Made by a program: the position numbers and the translations under genes. A stretch of 64,000 nucleotides of DNA, from positions 1 through 64,000 of the forward strand of contig JAIZWL010000007.1 of the NCBI GenBank assembly GCA_021498125.1, in the 5' to 3' direction. The DNA comes from Candidatus Thorarchaeota archaeon. Lineage in GTDB: Archaea; Asgardarchaeota; Thorarchaeia; Thorarchaeales; Thorarchaeaceae. Position 1 is the stretch's first letter. Each line of letters opens with the position of its first letter. The notes under the pieces are model-generated. The model had not been told where the DNA came from, ran no database searches, and saw nothing but the letters and a program-made list of their open reading frames with translations. Positions 25,229 to 34,115 of the stretch are shown here, piece by piece.

Positions 25229-27040
25229 CTATGAATTGAAGTAAGGGTCGAAGGTATCGCCGTTCTGAAAGCCGACATCTCTGAGGATGGCGGAGATCGA
25301 CTCGGCGCGTCTCTGGTAGACGAGTTTCACAGTTCCGTTGTTCTCGACAGTGAGGACGATATCTGGGAGATCGCCGAAGAGGTTGTGGTCAGCCTCGATG
25401 ACATCCTGATAGGCCCCGGTAAGGGCAATGATCATGAAGGAATTGAGGATGTTATCGGGGTGAGAGAGGGGGATGCCGTGAGTAATCACATTCGCCTTTC
25501 CAGTGAGGGGTCGCTTGTCGCTGGTGAACAGATGGTCGCCAGTGTTTTTCGAACGTCTCAAGAAGTTCGAGATCTCGCCATCGCTGTCGCAGGTGATGTC
25601 AATGAGGCGGACGGTAGTTGCAGGTTGGACATTATGGCCGCTGATGGGGATGACTGGGAAGTACTGGTCAACGAGGACGTGATCCATAGCGCTATTGAAC
25701 AGGCTAAAGTTTCCAACAACGAGCGTGTCGGGAGTGGTGACCCAATCGAGAACGTCCTTGCAGATCTCGGAGGCAATGCCCAGTTCACAGAGGCGTTCTC
25801 GGACTCCGGATTTGACAGCGCTATAGAGTGCCTCTCGGGAGATCAGTTCAGGTATCTTGCCAGTTGGCTCGGCAAATGCTTGGTCAAGTGCTTGCTGTAA
25901 TTGTTTGAAGTCCTCACAGGAGTTAGCCGACTTGATCCTCTGAGACCATTGACTCAGTGTGTCCCCAAGAATCTCCTCAACCTGACGACCACTATGGCTG
26001 GTATTGCGAACGTCCACGATGTCTACAACGATCAGCGAGCTGTGCGCAGTGATCGCCCTTCCCGACTCGGTCATGATATCCGGATGTTTTTCGAGACCCA
26101 GCTTCTTAGAATACTCGACGAGAGATTCAACAAGAGTAGTGACGTACTCGTCGATCGCAGGTTGTTCCCTGATGCTCTTGTAGTCAATGGGGATCCCGCC
26201 GCCGAAGTCGATTGCCGAGAGGCCGGTGAGACCCTGATCCCTGAGCCACGCGAACATCTCGACCATGAATTGGACAAAGCTGCGAATCATCCGAAGGTCG
26301 TCGAGTTGAGACCCTGCATGTGCGTGAATAGCGACCACACTCTCTAGAAGGCCCGCCGCGCGAAGGATCTTGATCACAGTTGGGACATCTTCTGCCGAGA
26401 TTCCGAATTTGGAGTCACGGCCTGCTGAATGTGACCAGTGACCGCTTGCAGTGATGTAGGGTTTGACCCTGAGGGCCAGAGGGATATCGGCATTGGCGAA
26501 CTGGGACACGATAAGTCTGGCCTCGGCGATGCTCTCGATGGAGAGGAGAATCCGGTATCCGCGAATGTGAGCATCCTTGACCAGTCGAAGGTACTCCTTG
26601 TCCTTCCCCCCATTGCACATGAGAAGCCGAGACTTGTCAGTTCCAACGGAGTCCCGACAGAGGATGAATTCGGCCTTCGACCCGGCCTCAAGACCGTAGG
26701 TGGGATCGGCGTCAAGAACGGTTGTGATGCACTCGTATTGTTGATTGACCTTAATGGGAAAGAGAGGTTGGTGCTTTCCGCTATACCCTGTGCGTTCTGA
26801 GACCTCTTTGAATTTTTGTTGGAGTAGACGGATTCGATGGGCGATCATCTGAGGGAGGCGGAGCGTGAACGAGCTGGCATCATCACCAGCCTTTCTTCGC
26901 ACCTGTTCGATCAACTGAGGAAAGGGGATATGCGTCCGGCCGAGGCGCAGACACAGGTTCCCCTCATTATCGATCGTCAGGAAGTAGAGGTCTCCGCGTT
27001 CCAACCCGTGAATGAATTTCGAATCCGCAATGCTCCACAC
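25229..27040 (-). CDS. speA: Biosynthetic arginine decarboxylase, SpeA type
   Basis: A 603-residue fold III, PLP-dependent enzyme that turns arginine into agmatine, the first step of polyamine synthesis. It has the SpeA landmarks: FPIKVNQQYE with the PLP lysine, LEAGSKAE, SGHWSHSAGRDSKFGIS, AIHAHAGSQ and AIDFGGGIPIDY. Its length is normal for SpeA (about 630). Most archaea make agmatine with a pyruvoyl enzyme, so a SpeA-type enzyme in an archaeon suggests transfer from bacteria or an older bacterial-type gene. The start codon overlaps the stop of the Cache sensor gene upstream, so it is the last gene of a four-gene operon with two Cache sensors. Confidence 0.92.
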   Translation of the reverse strand: MWSIADSKFIHGLERGDLYFLTIDNEGNLCLRLGRTHIPFPQLIEQVRRKAGDDASSFTLRLPQMIAHRIRLLQQKFKEVSERTGYSGKHQPLFPIKVNQQYECITTVLDADPTYGLEAGSKAEFILCRDSVGTDKSRLLMCNGGKDKEYLRLVKDAHIRGYRILLSIESIAEARLIVSQFANADIPLALRVKPYITASGHWSHSAGRDSKFGISAEDVPTVIKILRAAGLLESVVAIHAHAGSQLDDLRMIRSFVQFMVEMFAWLRDQGLTGLSAIDFGGGIPIDYKSIREQPAIDEYVTTLVESLVEYSKKLGLEKHPDIMTESGRAITAHSSLIVVDIVDVRNTSHSGRQVEEILGDTLSQWSQRIKSANSCEDFKQLQQALDQAFAEPTGKIPELISREALYSAVKSGVRERLCELGIASEICKDVLDWVTTPDTLVVGNFSLFNSAMDHVLVDQYFPVIPISGHNVQPATTVRLIDITCDSDGEISNFLRRSKNTGDHLFTSDKRPLTGKANVITHGIPLSHPDNILNSFMIIALTGAYQDVIEADHNLFGDLPDIVLTVENNGTVKLVYQRRAESISAILRDVGFQNGDTFDPYFNS

Positions 27041-28479
27041 TATTTCTCTTCACCTTCCTGTCCTAAGGTGTCCATGACTCCTTGGAGTGCTCTCCCGAGG
27101 TCTCCGAACTCATCGCCGCGATCCATGATCTCTTGGTCGATCTTCAGGTCGATGGGCTGGAACTCGGTCCTGCCTGTGAACTTCTGAGCCAATATTACTC
27201 TTATCTTTCGCCAGATCTGGTCCAAGGGTTTCGTTATGTCAACGATAATCCGCCAACCAATGACTGAGGCCACTATGAGACCTATGACCGAGAAGATGAA
27301 GATACTTCGTATTGTCTGAGCAAGGGTCGTATTGATCCTCGCGGTCAGAAGAGGTATTGCAGTGAGCACCTCCTCTAGAGGGACAATGATGATACAGGTA
27401 TAGTCACCCTTGCCAACAGGTGCATAGACCAGTAGGTAGTCCTTTCCGTCGCGCGTGTACTCTACCGAACCAGTATTTCCTGAGGTGATCTCATTGACCT
27501 GGCTCTGAGTCAGGGTTCCTCCTTCCACGGACAGGAGAGTAGGTGTTTCGGTCTCGTAAGCCGACGCAGGTACTTTCGGGTGTGCTACAACTGTTCCGTC
27601 ACCTTGTATGAGTGCTGCATAGCCAGTTTCGTAGACTTGAGTGTTGATGATTCTTTGATTTATGCTATCAATCGAGATGTCACCCGAGATGACGCCCATG
27701 AGCGTTCCGTTTTCATAATAGACATTCTTCCCAATTGATATCATCAGCACCGACTCAATAGGGTCAAAATAGGGTGCCACAAAGACAGTCTTTCCTGCAC
27801 CTGCTACAATCTCAAGATACCAGTCGTCGAGGGTGGGATGCCACGGGTCACTCACTCGATCCGCATCACTGCCTGCGAGAATGCTGCCCGGATAGTTGAT
27901 GAACATGTCCGTGTCCGCGAACGTGAAGTACAGCCATCGGAACTCTGGGACTCGTTCATGGACTGACTTGAACATGAAGTCAAGGTTCGAGATTCTACCC
28001 AGACGGTCCTTGTACTGACTCTCGTAGGTCAGATAGTTGCTACTTGTGGAGCCGGGGATGTACCAGCTGCTGTAATTCCATGAGACATTGATGTTGTACT
28101 TTGGATCAAAGTGCACATCAGCCGGGTGAGGACCAGCCGCAGTGTTCTTGAAGAAGTAGTCGTAGTAGACCTCTCGGTGACTGAAGGTGTTCTTTGAACT
28201 GAATAGGTTCTCCACCTCTTCGCCCAGTGAGAGGATCATTCCCTCGGCAGTGGTCAGTTTTTCCTTGATGATGTCCGCCGTCGTGTTTGCGATACTGAGC
28301 GCATTATCCGTGGCCTGTTGCTTCAGAGATTGAGTGCTCACATTAGCAGTCATTCCACCGATAGAATTCCCAAATGTCAGTGACACTAGGCTGGTCAGAA
28401 CTATGGTACCTCCTGTGATCAGAAGGAACGTCAACATCACAGTCGCCTTGAAGCTTCGATTCTTTTCTCTTGTTGCCAT
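27040..28479 (-). CDS. Membrane sensor with double Cache domain, no output domain
   Basis: A 479-residue protein: N-terminal membrane helix (about 12-35), extracytoplasmic dCache region (about 40-380), second helix (about 385-408) and a short HAMP-like cytosolic piece. Ligand-binding landmarks of dCache_1 are visible (DDWYLEIVAG, VAPYFDP, GVISGDISID), but the arginine of the common amino-acid motif is not at its usual place. There is no methyl-accepting or kinase domain, so it must signal through a partner. Its gene lies between the Cache-TPR-VWA gene (11-base gap) and speA (overlap), which suggests arginine or polyamine sensing. That is inference. Confidence 0.85.
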   Translation of the reverse strand: MATREKNRSFKATVMLTFLLITGGTIVLTSLVSLTFGNSIGGMTANVSTQSLKQQATDNALSIANTTADIIKEKLTTAEGMILSLGEEVENLFSSKNTFSHREVYYDYFFKNTAAGPHPADVHFDPKYNINVSWNYSSWYIPGSTSSNYLTYESQYKDRLGRISNLDFMFKSVHERVPEFRWLYFTFADTDMFINYPGSILAGSDADRVSDPWHPTLDDWYLEIVAGAGKTVFVAPYFDPIESVLMISIGKNVYYENGTLMGVISGDISIDSINQRIINTQVYETGYAALIQGDGTVVAHPKVPASAYETETPTLLSVEGGTLTQSQVNEITSGNTGSVEYTRDGKDYLLVYAPVGKGDYTCIIIVPLEEVLTAIPLLTARINTTLAQTIRSIFIFSVIGLIVASVIGWRIIVDITKPLDQIWRKIRVILAQKFTGRTEFQPIDLKIDQEIMDRGDEFGDLGRALQGVMDTLGQEGEEK

Positions 28480-28490
28480 ATAATTCCCTC

Positions 28491-31265
28491 CTAGTAGTCT
28501 ACCTGTGTTCCTCCTATCTCCAGTTGTGCCATGAGTTTCTGTTCGACCTGTTCGAATTGCCGCTGAATGGCAAGACGCACATCGCCGCCCCTGTCTACTG
28601 GGAGAAACTCGGCATCTGGGATATCATCGCAGATTGCCTGCAAGATCTTGTCGTATTTCTTTTCGCAACGGACACCAATGATGACGAGTTTTATCGGAAC
28701 TGGACTCTCCCTGAGAACCTTCTCTATCTCAGTCTTGCGAGAGTTCCACTCGCTCTTCAGCTTCTTTGTACCGTACTTACTCGATTGATTGTCCATTCCA
28801 TCAGTCAGTGCAACGATCCATCGCTGTCCGGGTTCGGTAATGGCCATGAGTTTCTGGGCGGCCAAGCCTACTGCATCAAAGAATGCAGTGGCCCCACCTG
28901 TTGAGAGAGCCTTTCTGATCTCGCGAGATGCCTTGTTCTTGTCGGTCACTGGTGACATATCTCGTACAACTCTCGGAGAACTCTGGAACTTAATGACACC
29001 CAGTTGGTCACGTTCGCCGATCACGTTGTTGAGAATATTCTGGGCTCCGGCTACTGCCGCCTCGATTCTTGCACCCTCCATGCTTCCGGAAGAATCGATG
29101 ACAAGAAAGAGGTATAGCATTCCTCGCCCACCACGAGTCTTGAGTTCCTCGATCTGGACTCGGACCTCATGACTTGACTTGTTCATTGCATCGAGAGAAT
29201 CAGCCAGTGCTTCAAGGACCGTGATAGCAAGCCCGATCTCGCCCATTTCTGCGGCGATCTCTGCGGACTTTCGGAACCTGCGTTCCGCCTCCGCATGCTG
29301 TCCCATATCTGCCAAGAGTCGCCCCATGTGATATTCGATGTATGAAATGGTACGGCGGTTGGAAACCTTGGTTGCAATATCAAGAGCCTTTTCAAACTCG
29401 GCTCTGGCCTTGTCAGTCTCACCTAGTGCCATGTAACACATACCCATCGTATCATAGTGTCTGGACAGTCCCTTTGTGTTGCCGATCTCTTCGTCATAGC
29501 GAATTGACTCGTTGAGGAACTCCATTGCCTTGTAGAAGTCATCCTCATCCATTGAGAGAATGGCGTAGTTGTGTTGGATCTGTGCAAGACGTTCCAGAGC
29601 ATCAACTCGTTCTTCTTCGTTCTTCGCCTTGTCAAGCATTTCTTTGGCCAGTTTCTCAGCGCGCTCATATCGGCGGCGTGCCTCTTCGATCTGTCCACGT
29701 TGGCGATGGACATTGCCAAGGTTCATCTCCATGGCCTGAATTCCCTGAACGATCTCCATGTCCGTGGCCAAGTTCAGTAGCGTAGAATAGCTCTCATTGG
29801 CCGCGGCAAGGTTACCTCTGATAAAGTCCTCATTGGCAATACGGCCCATGTGTTGCAGGTACAAGATCGCATCTGCCGTGACGCGGACTTCTTCGAACCG
29901 AATTGATGATGTGTCGATCAGGTCTCGAACGTTACCCGTGCTGATGTCTTTGAGGACCTTGGTCATCTCAATGACTGGTTCTGCGACTGCACGGCCTTGC
30001 TTGCTGGAGATCTTTGCTGATGCTGCGATAATGCCAAGCATAAAGATCACAAGTAGTCCGAACTGTTGGAAGACCTGTGCATTGACTGCATTGGTCAGTG
30101 CGATTGCTGGAGCAATGACATCACTATAGGGGGTGACGGTGCAGACGATCATTCCGGTATCGGCTATCTTTTCGTAGGTGATGTACCAAGTTTCACCGTT
30201 CTTTGTGAACTTCTGTTGTCCCTTGTCACTGTTCAGAATCTGTGTAAGTGTACTCTGGAATGCTACGGCGTCTGCTGTCTGGCTGCCTCCAAATTCAAGA
30301 TCATAGAGTGTCTGTCCCTCTATTGTCCATTTGGGGTGCGCAAGAAGACTTCCATCATGGTCAAGCAAGAAAGCATAGCCATTGTCCAGGACCTTCAGCG
30401 ATACGACATTTTGATTGATCGTGTCAAGTGTCACATCCGCAGAGACCACGCCGATGAGCGTTCCATTATCAAATTGAATTGGTCTTCCCATCGACAGTAC
30501 GAGGCCTGCGGATGGGTCACCATAGGGAGCTGTGATCGCCACTTTTCCGTCAGTCGCCGCGACTGCATTTGCGTACCATGCTTCCTTGTTCGGGTCATAG
30601 TCCGCTGTGGGATCGTTGTGGTTGTCATTGTAATAGCCGAGGAAATAATCAAGATTGTCGTAGGGGTAGTTCTTGAATAGATGATTATCAGTAATGCCTG
30701 TATCAAAGCCCATGTACAACCAGATATAGTCTGGCGTCATCTGGTGCAGGCTTCGGAACACATTGTCCATGTTCGAGGTCGTGTCTAAAACGTACTTCAT
30801 GTCGCTATCCCAGTTGAACGGGTCGCCTCCATTGTAGTAGGGTCTCGGCATGTAGTAGCAACTGACATCAAAGGAGATGCTGTCGGACTCGTATTCGGGA
30901 ATGCTCTGTATGTTTGGTACCCTATAGCCCGTCCTCTGGAACTCGAGATCGGGGTCCCAGAAATACGAGTGTTGTGGTGTGGCGTTATATCTCCCGTTGA
31001 ATAGGTTTTCTGCGTACTCCTCCATCATGTACACGCCATCAAAATAGAAGTCCATCTTTTCACGGATGAAGTTCCCCAAGTTCGATGTGGTGTTCATGAT
31101 GCCATACAACTGTTCGTTGACTACCGAGTCTGCTGCGTCCTGTGCATTCTTGTTTGACATATCGTAGATCAAGAATGCTTGCGGTGCGGCTATGAGTACC
31201 GATGAAAGAATCACCGCTGCAACGAGGCCGTAGACAACTTTTTTCGAAATTGACATGCTCTTCAT
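28491..31265 (-). CDS. Cache sensor with cytosolic TPR and VWA domains
   Basis: A 924-residue protein. Order: membrane helix (about 9-33), dCache region (about 45-390; YDPNKEAWYANA, TAPYGDPSAG, GVVSADVTLD), membrane helix (about 405-425), HAMP-like linker, TPR repeats (about 490-690; GNVHRQRGQIEEARRRYERA, MCYMALGETDKARAEFEKAL) and a C-terminal VWA domain (about 710-900). The VWA metal site is intact: DSSGSMEG, the threonine loop GGATAFFDAV and ALTDGMDN. An extracellular Cache signal feeding a VWA domain through TPRs, with no kinase, is not a standard architecture. It heads towards speA in a tight operon. The likely output is protein-protein contact. Confidence 0.88.
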   Translation of the reverse strand: MKSMSISKKVVYGLVAAVILSSVLIAAPQAFLIYDMSNKNAQDAADSVVNEQLYGIMNTTSNLGNFIREKMDFYFDGVYMMEEYAENLFNGRYNATPQHSYFWDPDLEFQRTGYRVPNIQSIPEYESDSISFDVSCYYMPRPYYNGGDPFNWDSDMKYVLDTTSNMDNVFRSLHQMTPDYIWLYMGFDTGITDNHLFKNYPYDNLDYFLGYYNDNHNDPTADYDPNKEAWYANAVAATDGKVAITAPYGDPSAGLVLSMGRPIQFDNGTLIGVVSADVTLDTINQNVVSLKVLDNGYAFLLDHDGSLLAHPKWTIEGQTLYDLEFGGSQTADAVAFQSTLTQILNSDKGQQKFTKNGETWYITYEKIADTGMIVCTVTPYSDVIAPAIALTNAVNAQVFQQFGLLVIFMLGIIAASAKISSKQGRAVAEPVIEMTKVLKDISTGNVRDLIDTSSIRFEEVRVTADAILYLQHMGRIANEDFIRGNLAAANESYSTLLNLATDMEIVQGIQAMEMNLGNVHRQRGQIEEARRRYERAEKLAKEMLDKAKNEEERVDALERLAQIQHNYAILSMDEDDFYKAMEFLNESIRYDEEIGNTKGLSRHYDTMGMCYMALGETDKARAEFEKALDIATKVSNRRTISYIEYHMGRLLADMGQHAEAERRFRKSAEIAAEMGEIGLAITVLEALADSLDAMNKSSHEVRVQIEELKTRGGRGMLYLFLVIDSSGSMEGARIEAAVAGAQNILNNVIGERDQLGVIKFQSSPRVVRDMSPVTDKNKASREIRKALSTGGATAFFDAVGLAAQKLMAITEPGQRWIVALTDGMDNQSSKYGTKKLKSEWNSRKTEIEKVLRESPVPIKLVIIGVRCEKKYDKILQAICDDIPDAEFLPVDRGGDVRLAIQRQFEQVEQKLMAQLEIGGTQVDY

Positions 31266-31280
31266 TTTTAGTGTATTCTC

Positions 31281-32738
31281 CTACTTGCTAGGAATCTTGC
31301 TTGCAATTTTCTTGTAAAGGGTCTTATCATCAATTTTTGAGGTGAGAAGGAATGTTCCCCGACCCACGAACTCGCCTTCGATCTCACCTTGTTTCATAAG
31401 GAGGATCAGGGCGTGCCGGATGTCCCGCGGACTGAGCTCGTGGTCGATGTCGGTATCTGAGAGCGCATCTGCGATGTCAATGAGGTCTCCAATATCCGAT
31501 CTTCGTGTGCTAACGATTGCGCGAATCTGTTTCTCTCGTTCAGCCAGTGGTCTAGCAGTGGTCTTGGGCTTTGGTCGCGTAGTGGCAATAAATGTGCAAC
31601 CGCGAAAGTGCCCTGACACGATTCCCTGTTTGACCATGCTCTGGATATGTCGGCGCAGATTGTATACTCTCGGTGCTGGTAATGTTCGTCGCACTATTCT
31701 ATCAAGTTCATTCAGCTTGATCTGATGGTCCGCCTCAAGTACAGAACTGATAGTCTCCGTGATGAACTTGTCGAGTTCTTCCTCCTCAAAGGACTCGAGG
31801 TATGCACCACACGAGGGACAGCGATTTACATCAGGCGGGACTGGAGCACCGCAATACCCACAACGGATTGGTCGTCGGTAGATTTCTTTCTTGGTGGAGC
31901 GGAGCTCTTCCACGACGCGTTTTGTGGCCGCTGACTCTTTTGCGCTGACCAACCGAATGATCTCAAGAGTATTGGCCTGTGTTCCGACGACTAAGAAGAG
32001 CGAGTTTCCTCTAAAGTGTCGGTTTGCATCGATTGAATGAGGCACGTCCGGGAGAGGAATACGGCTGATGAGATGTCCCTCCACGTTCCAGATCTTTAGT
32101 GCTGCCTCTTTTGGGCCGCCTGTGACTATGACCTTCTCCTTTTCCAGATCAAGGACCGTTGCGACTCGGATGTCCTTATCATCAAGTTCTATTTCTTTGA
32201 GCACATGTCCAGATGCAGAGAGTACTGTGACTCGCCCTTTTCGCTCTATGACAACTACATCCAAGTCTTCATCATCGGTCATGTTTTCCAGTCTGACCGA
32301 AGTCACTGGCGACTCGAACTTCCGCGAGAAGATCACTGTGGTCTCATCGTTCCACAGGGTCACCTCATTATTTTGCAGGGCCGCGATGACTTCCGAGGCG
32401 CAGTCGCCATCGATATCAGCGGCATCGCAGGTGATCACGGGGCTTGGTCGCTCGATCTTGGCGATACGATTGCCCTTTGCGCCAATGATGATGACGCAGT
32501 CTTTTGTACCTGCGATCACATCATCCGCAAAGTCTGAGTCCACATCACCAATTGCTATGCTTCGCACTTCGGGACTCCATGCGCGCGAGGCTATCTTGTG
32601 GCCTTCCGTGTCATAGATCCCTAGTTTTCCTCCATAGTCGATTGTAAAGATCTCAATACTCCCGTCACGACGGGTTCTCACAAAAAGATCGTACACAAGA
32701 CTGGGGACACGTTTACTCAGTCGTGAATCTACTCTCAT
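31281..32738 (-). CDS. FG-GAP-type propeller protein with zinc ribbon and winged helix
   Basis: A 485-residue protein. The first ~270 residues are a propeller of FG-GAP/WD-like repeats (IAIGDVDSDFADDVIAG, CDAADIDGDCASEVIAAL, and similar) without a signal peptide, so it is cytosolic. A zinc ribbon follows (CGYCGAPVPPDVNRCPSCG, about 300-318), then a helical winged-helix-like region with two repeats of a RHIQSMVKQGIVSG / RHALILLMKQGEIEG type. It could bind DNA or act as a scaffold. It is the first gene of the operon with the Cache sensors and speA (15-base gap), so it may be their cytosolic partner or regulator. No exact family is recognised. Confidence 0.7.
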   Translation of the reverse strand: MRVDSRLSKRVPSLVYDLFVRTRRDGSIEIFTIDYGGKLGIYDTEGHKIASRAWSPEVRSIAIGDVDSDFADDVIAGTKDCVIIIGAKGNRIAKIERPSPVITCDAADIDGDCASEVIAALQNNEVTLWNDETTVIFSRKFESPVTSVRLENMTDDEDLDVVVIERKGRVTVLSASGHVLKEIELDDKDIRVATVLDLEKEKVIVTGGPKEAALKIWNVEGHLISRIPLPDVPHSIDANRHFRGNSLFLVVGTQANTLEIIRLVSAKESAATKRVVEELRSTKKEIYRRPIRCGYCGAPVPPDVNRCPSCGAYLESFEEEELDKFITETISSVLEADHQIKLNELDRIVRRTLPAPRVYNLRRHIQSMVKQGIVSGHFRGCTFIATTRPKPKTTARPLAEREKQIRAIVSTRRSDIGDLIDIADALSDTDIDHELSPRDIRHALILLMKQGEIEGEFVGRGTFLLTSKIDDKTLYKKIASKIPSK

Positions 32739-32950
32739 TCGCTCTCCAGTACTAATTCGGAACTTGTGTATATAAAATCTGGCCTTCTTGGTCTGCAGTT
32801 ACTATTGCGCCGAAGAAATATATTAAAATACGTTTTTGCCTATGAATCATTTAGGTGGGTTTCAAATTTTAAATTAACAGTCGTCAAATTTTTAACTAAC
32901 GATGTCGAGCACAAGCTCACTTCGCTTCCTTTAGGGAGGAGAATAAAAAC

Positions 32951-33328
32951 ATGCAGCTAGACTTTGCGTTGCTAATGGGTAGCTTTGGACTGTTGATGGT
33001 AATGGTTTTCGTAATCTTACTGGTCATAAATGCAGTCTTTCTAGGCATAGCCCTTGGTTTTGTACACGGTGAAAACAGAGAGTTGGGCACAACGTTTGTG
33101 ACGGCTCTCTTGATGGCAATAGTTTCGATGATACCAATTCTTGGTTGTATCCTTTCTTGGTACTTTATCAAGACCCGCCATAATCTTGGTTGGGGTGGTG
33201 CAATTGTTGCTTGGCTAATCACTGGTATTATTGCAGGAATCGTTCTCTTTGCAATCATCTTCTTGATATTCCCGGGATTGCTGACGGCATTTATGCCAAC
33301 TATGCCAACATTCACCTTTACAACCTAA
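32951..33328 (+). CDS. Small membrane protein, three helices
   Basis: A 125-residue protein with three hydrophobic segments (about 8-35, 50-72, 80-110) and few charged residues. Not recognised. A strong GGGAGGAG ribosome site lies 14-20 bases before the ATG at 32951. The upstream AT-rich gap (32739-32950) separates it from the divergent propeller/Cache operon. A second membrane protein gene follows within 25 bases, so they are likely co-transcribed. Confidence 0.7.
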   Translation: MQLDFALLMGSFGLLMVMVFVILLVINAVFLGIALGFVHGENRELGTTFVTALLMAIVSMIPILGCILSWYFIKTRHNLGWGGAIVAWLITGIIAGIVLFAIIFLIFPGLLTAFMPTMPTFTFTT

Positions 33329-33350
33329 TTTGTATCTTAAGGATGAAATT

Positions 33351-34040
33351 GTGACTGTCAACGATGAGGAGCTGAAGGAGCTGAGTAAGCAATCCTGCGA
33401 GGATGTGATCTCAGACCCGAATCGAGGACGACTGGTGTTTGACCGCGGGTCGGTCATTGGTCGTCCCCTACGATTCCTCCAGATTTCAGGCCCCATCTTG
33501 ACAGCCCATCATCCTCTTTGTTCTTTTTTTGAGGGTCACACTTTCCTGCTATTTGGCCGAAAGTGGTGCATTGGCTGTTTTTTCAATTCTCTCTCGTTCT
33601 TTACAGCACTCCCTCTCTTGCTTGTGCTGTGGTCAATCAATCCCACCTTATTCGTCCGTGACACACTGTATCTCTGGGCCTTTGTCGGAGTTGCGATCTC
33701 TCTGGCTATGAGTGCTTTTGGGTTGACTGAAAATAAAAAAGTGAAGGCGGTTGCCAAACTTCTTCTCGGTGGATCTTTTGCGTTCTTTGTTGTTGCAATA
33801 CTGATAACTGGCGGCAGTGTCACAACGTACCTTGTGATGAAGGGCTTTCTTATCTTCATTGTCTACCTTCCTATTATGACCTTGATGAATATTCGGCGGC
33901 TTCGTGAGATCCAGAAGACTTGTGAGGCTTGTGAATATAAGATGCGGTGGAGTTCCTGTCCCGGCTTCAAGGATATCGTCTGTGCTTACATCAATGAAGG
34001 GTTTCTGTATCCCAAGTCTGTATCGAAATCCGACATGTAG
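33351..34040 (+). CDS. DUF2085-like membrane protein
   Basis: About 229 residues from a GTG at 33351, chosen because AAGGATG sits at proper spacing upstream; a TTG at 33330 has no such site. It has four membrane helices (about 85-200). The segment HHPLCSFFEGHTFLLFGRKWCIGC resembles the His/Cys motif of DUF2085 proteins (CHQ...RS...CARC), which may bind metal. A second Cys pair (CEACEYKMRWSSC) lies near the C-terminus. Function unknown. It likely shares a transcript with the small membrane protein upstream. Confidence 0.6.
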   Translation: MTVNDEELKELSKQSCEDVISDPNRGRLVFDRGSVIGRPLRFLQISGPILTAHHPLCSFFEGHTFLLFGRKWCIGCFFNSLSFFTALPLLLVLWSINPTLFVRDTLYLWAFVGVAISLAMSAFGLTENKKVKAVAKLLLGGSFAFFVVAILITGGSVTTYLVMKGFLIFIVYLPIMTLMNIRRLREIQKTCEACEYKMRWSSCPGFKDIVCAYINEGFLYPKSVSKSDM

Positions 34041-34115
34041 TTTGAGTCAAAGTCATGACTTTGGCAAGGGATGTGCTAATTTATTGGAGGTCGTTTTCAA
34101 CGTACAATGTGATGC

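Noticed and set aside
25385-25900. Plus-strand open frame inside speA
   Set aside because: It is antisense to well-conserved SpeA motifs and has no features of its own.
27040-31265. Two-component histidine kinases or chemoreceptors
   Set aside because: Neither Cache protein has a kinase, receiver or methyl-accepting domain; the outputs are HAMP-like only, or TPR plus VWA.
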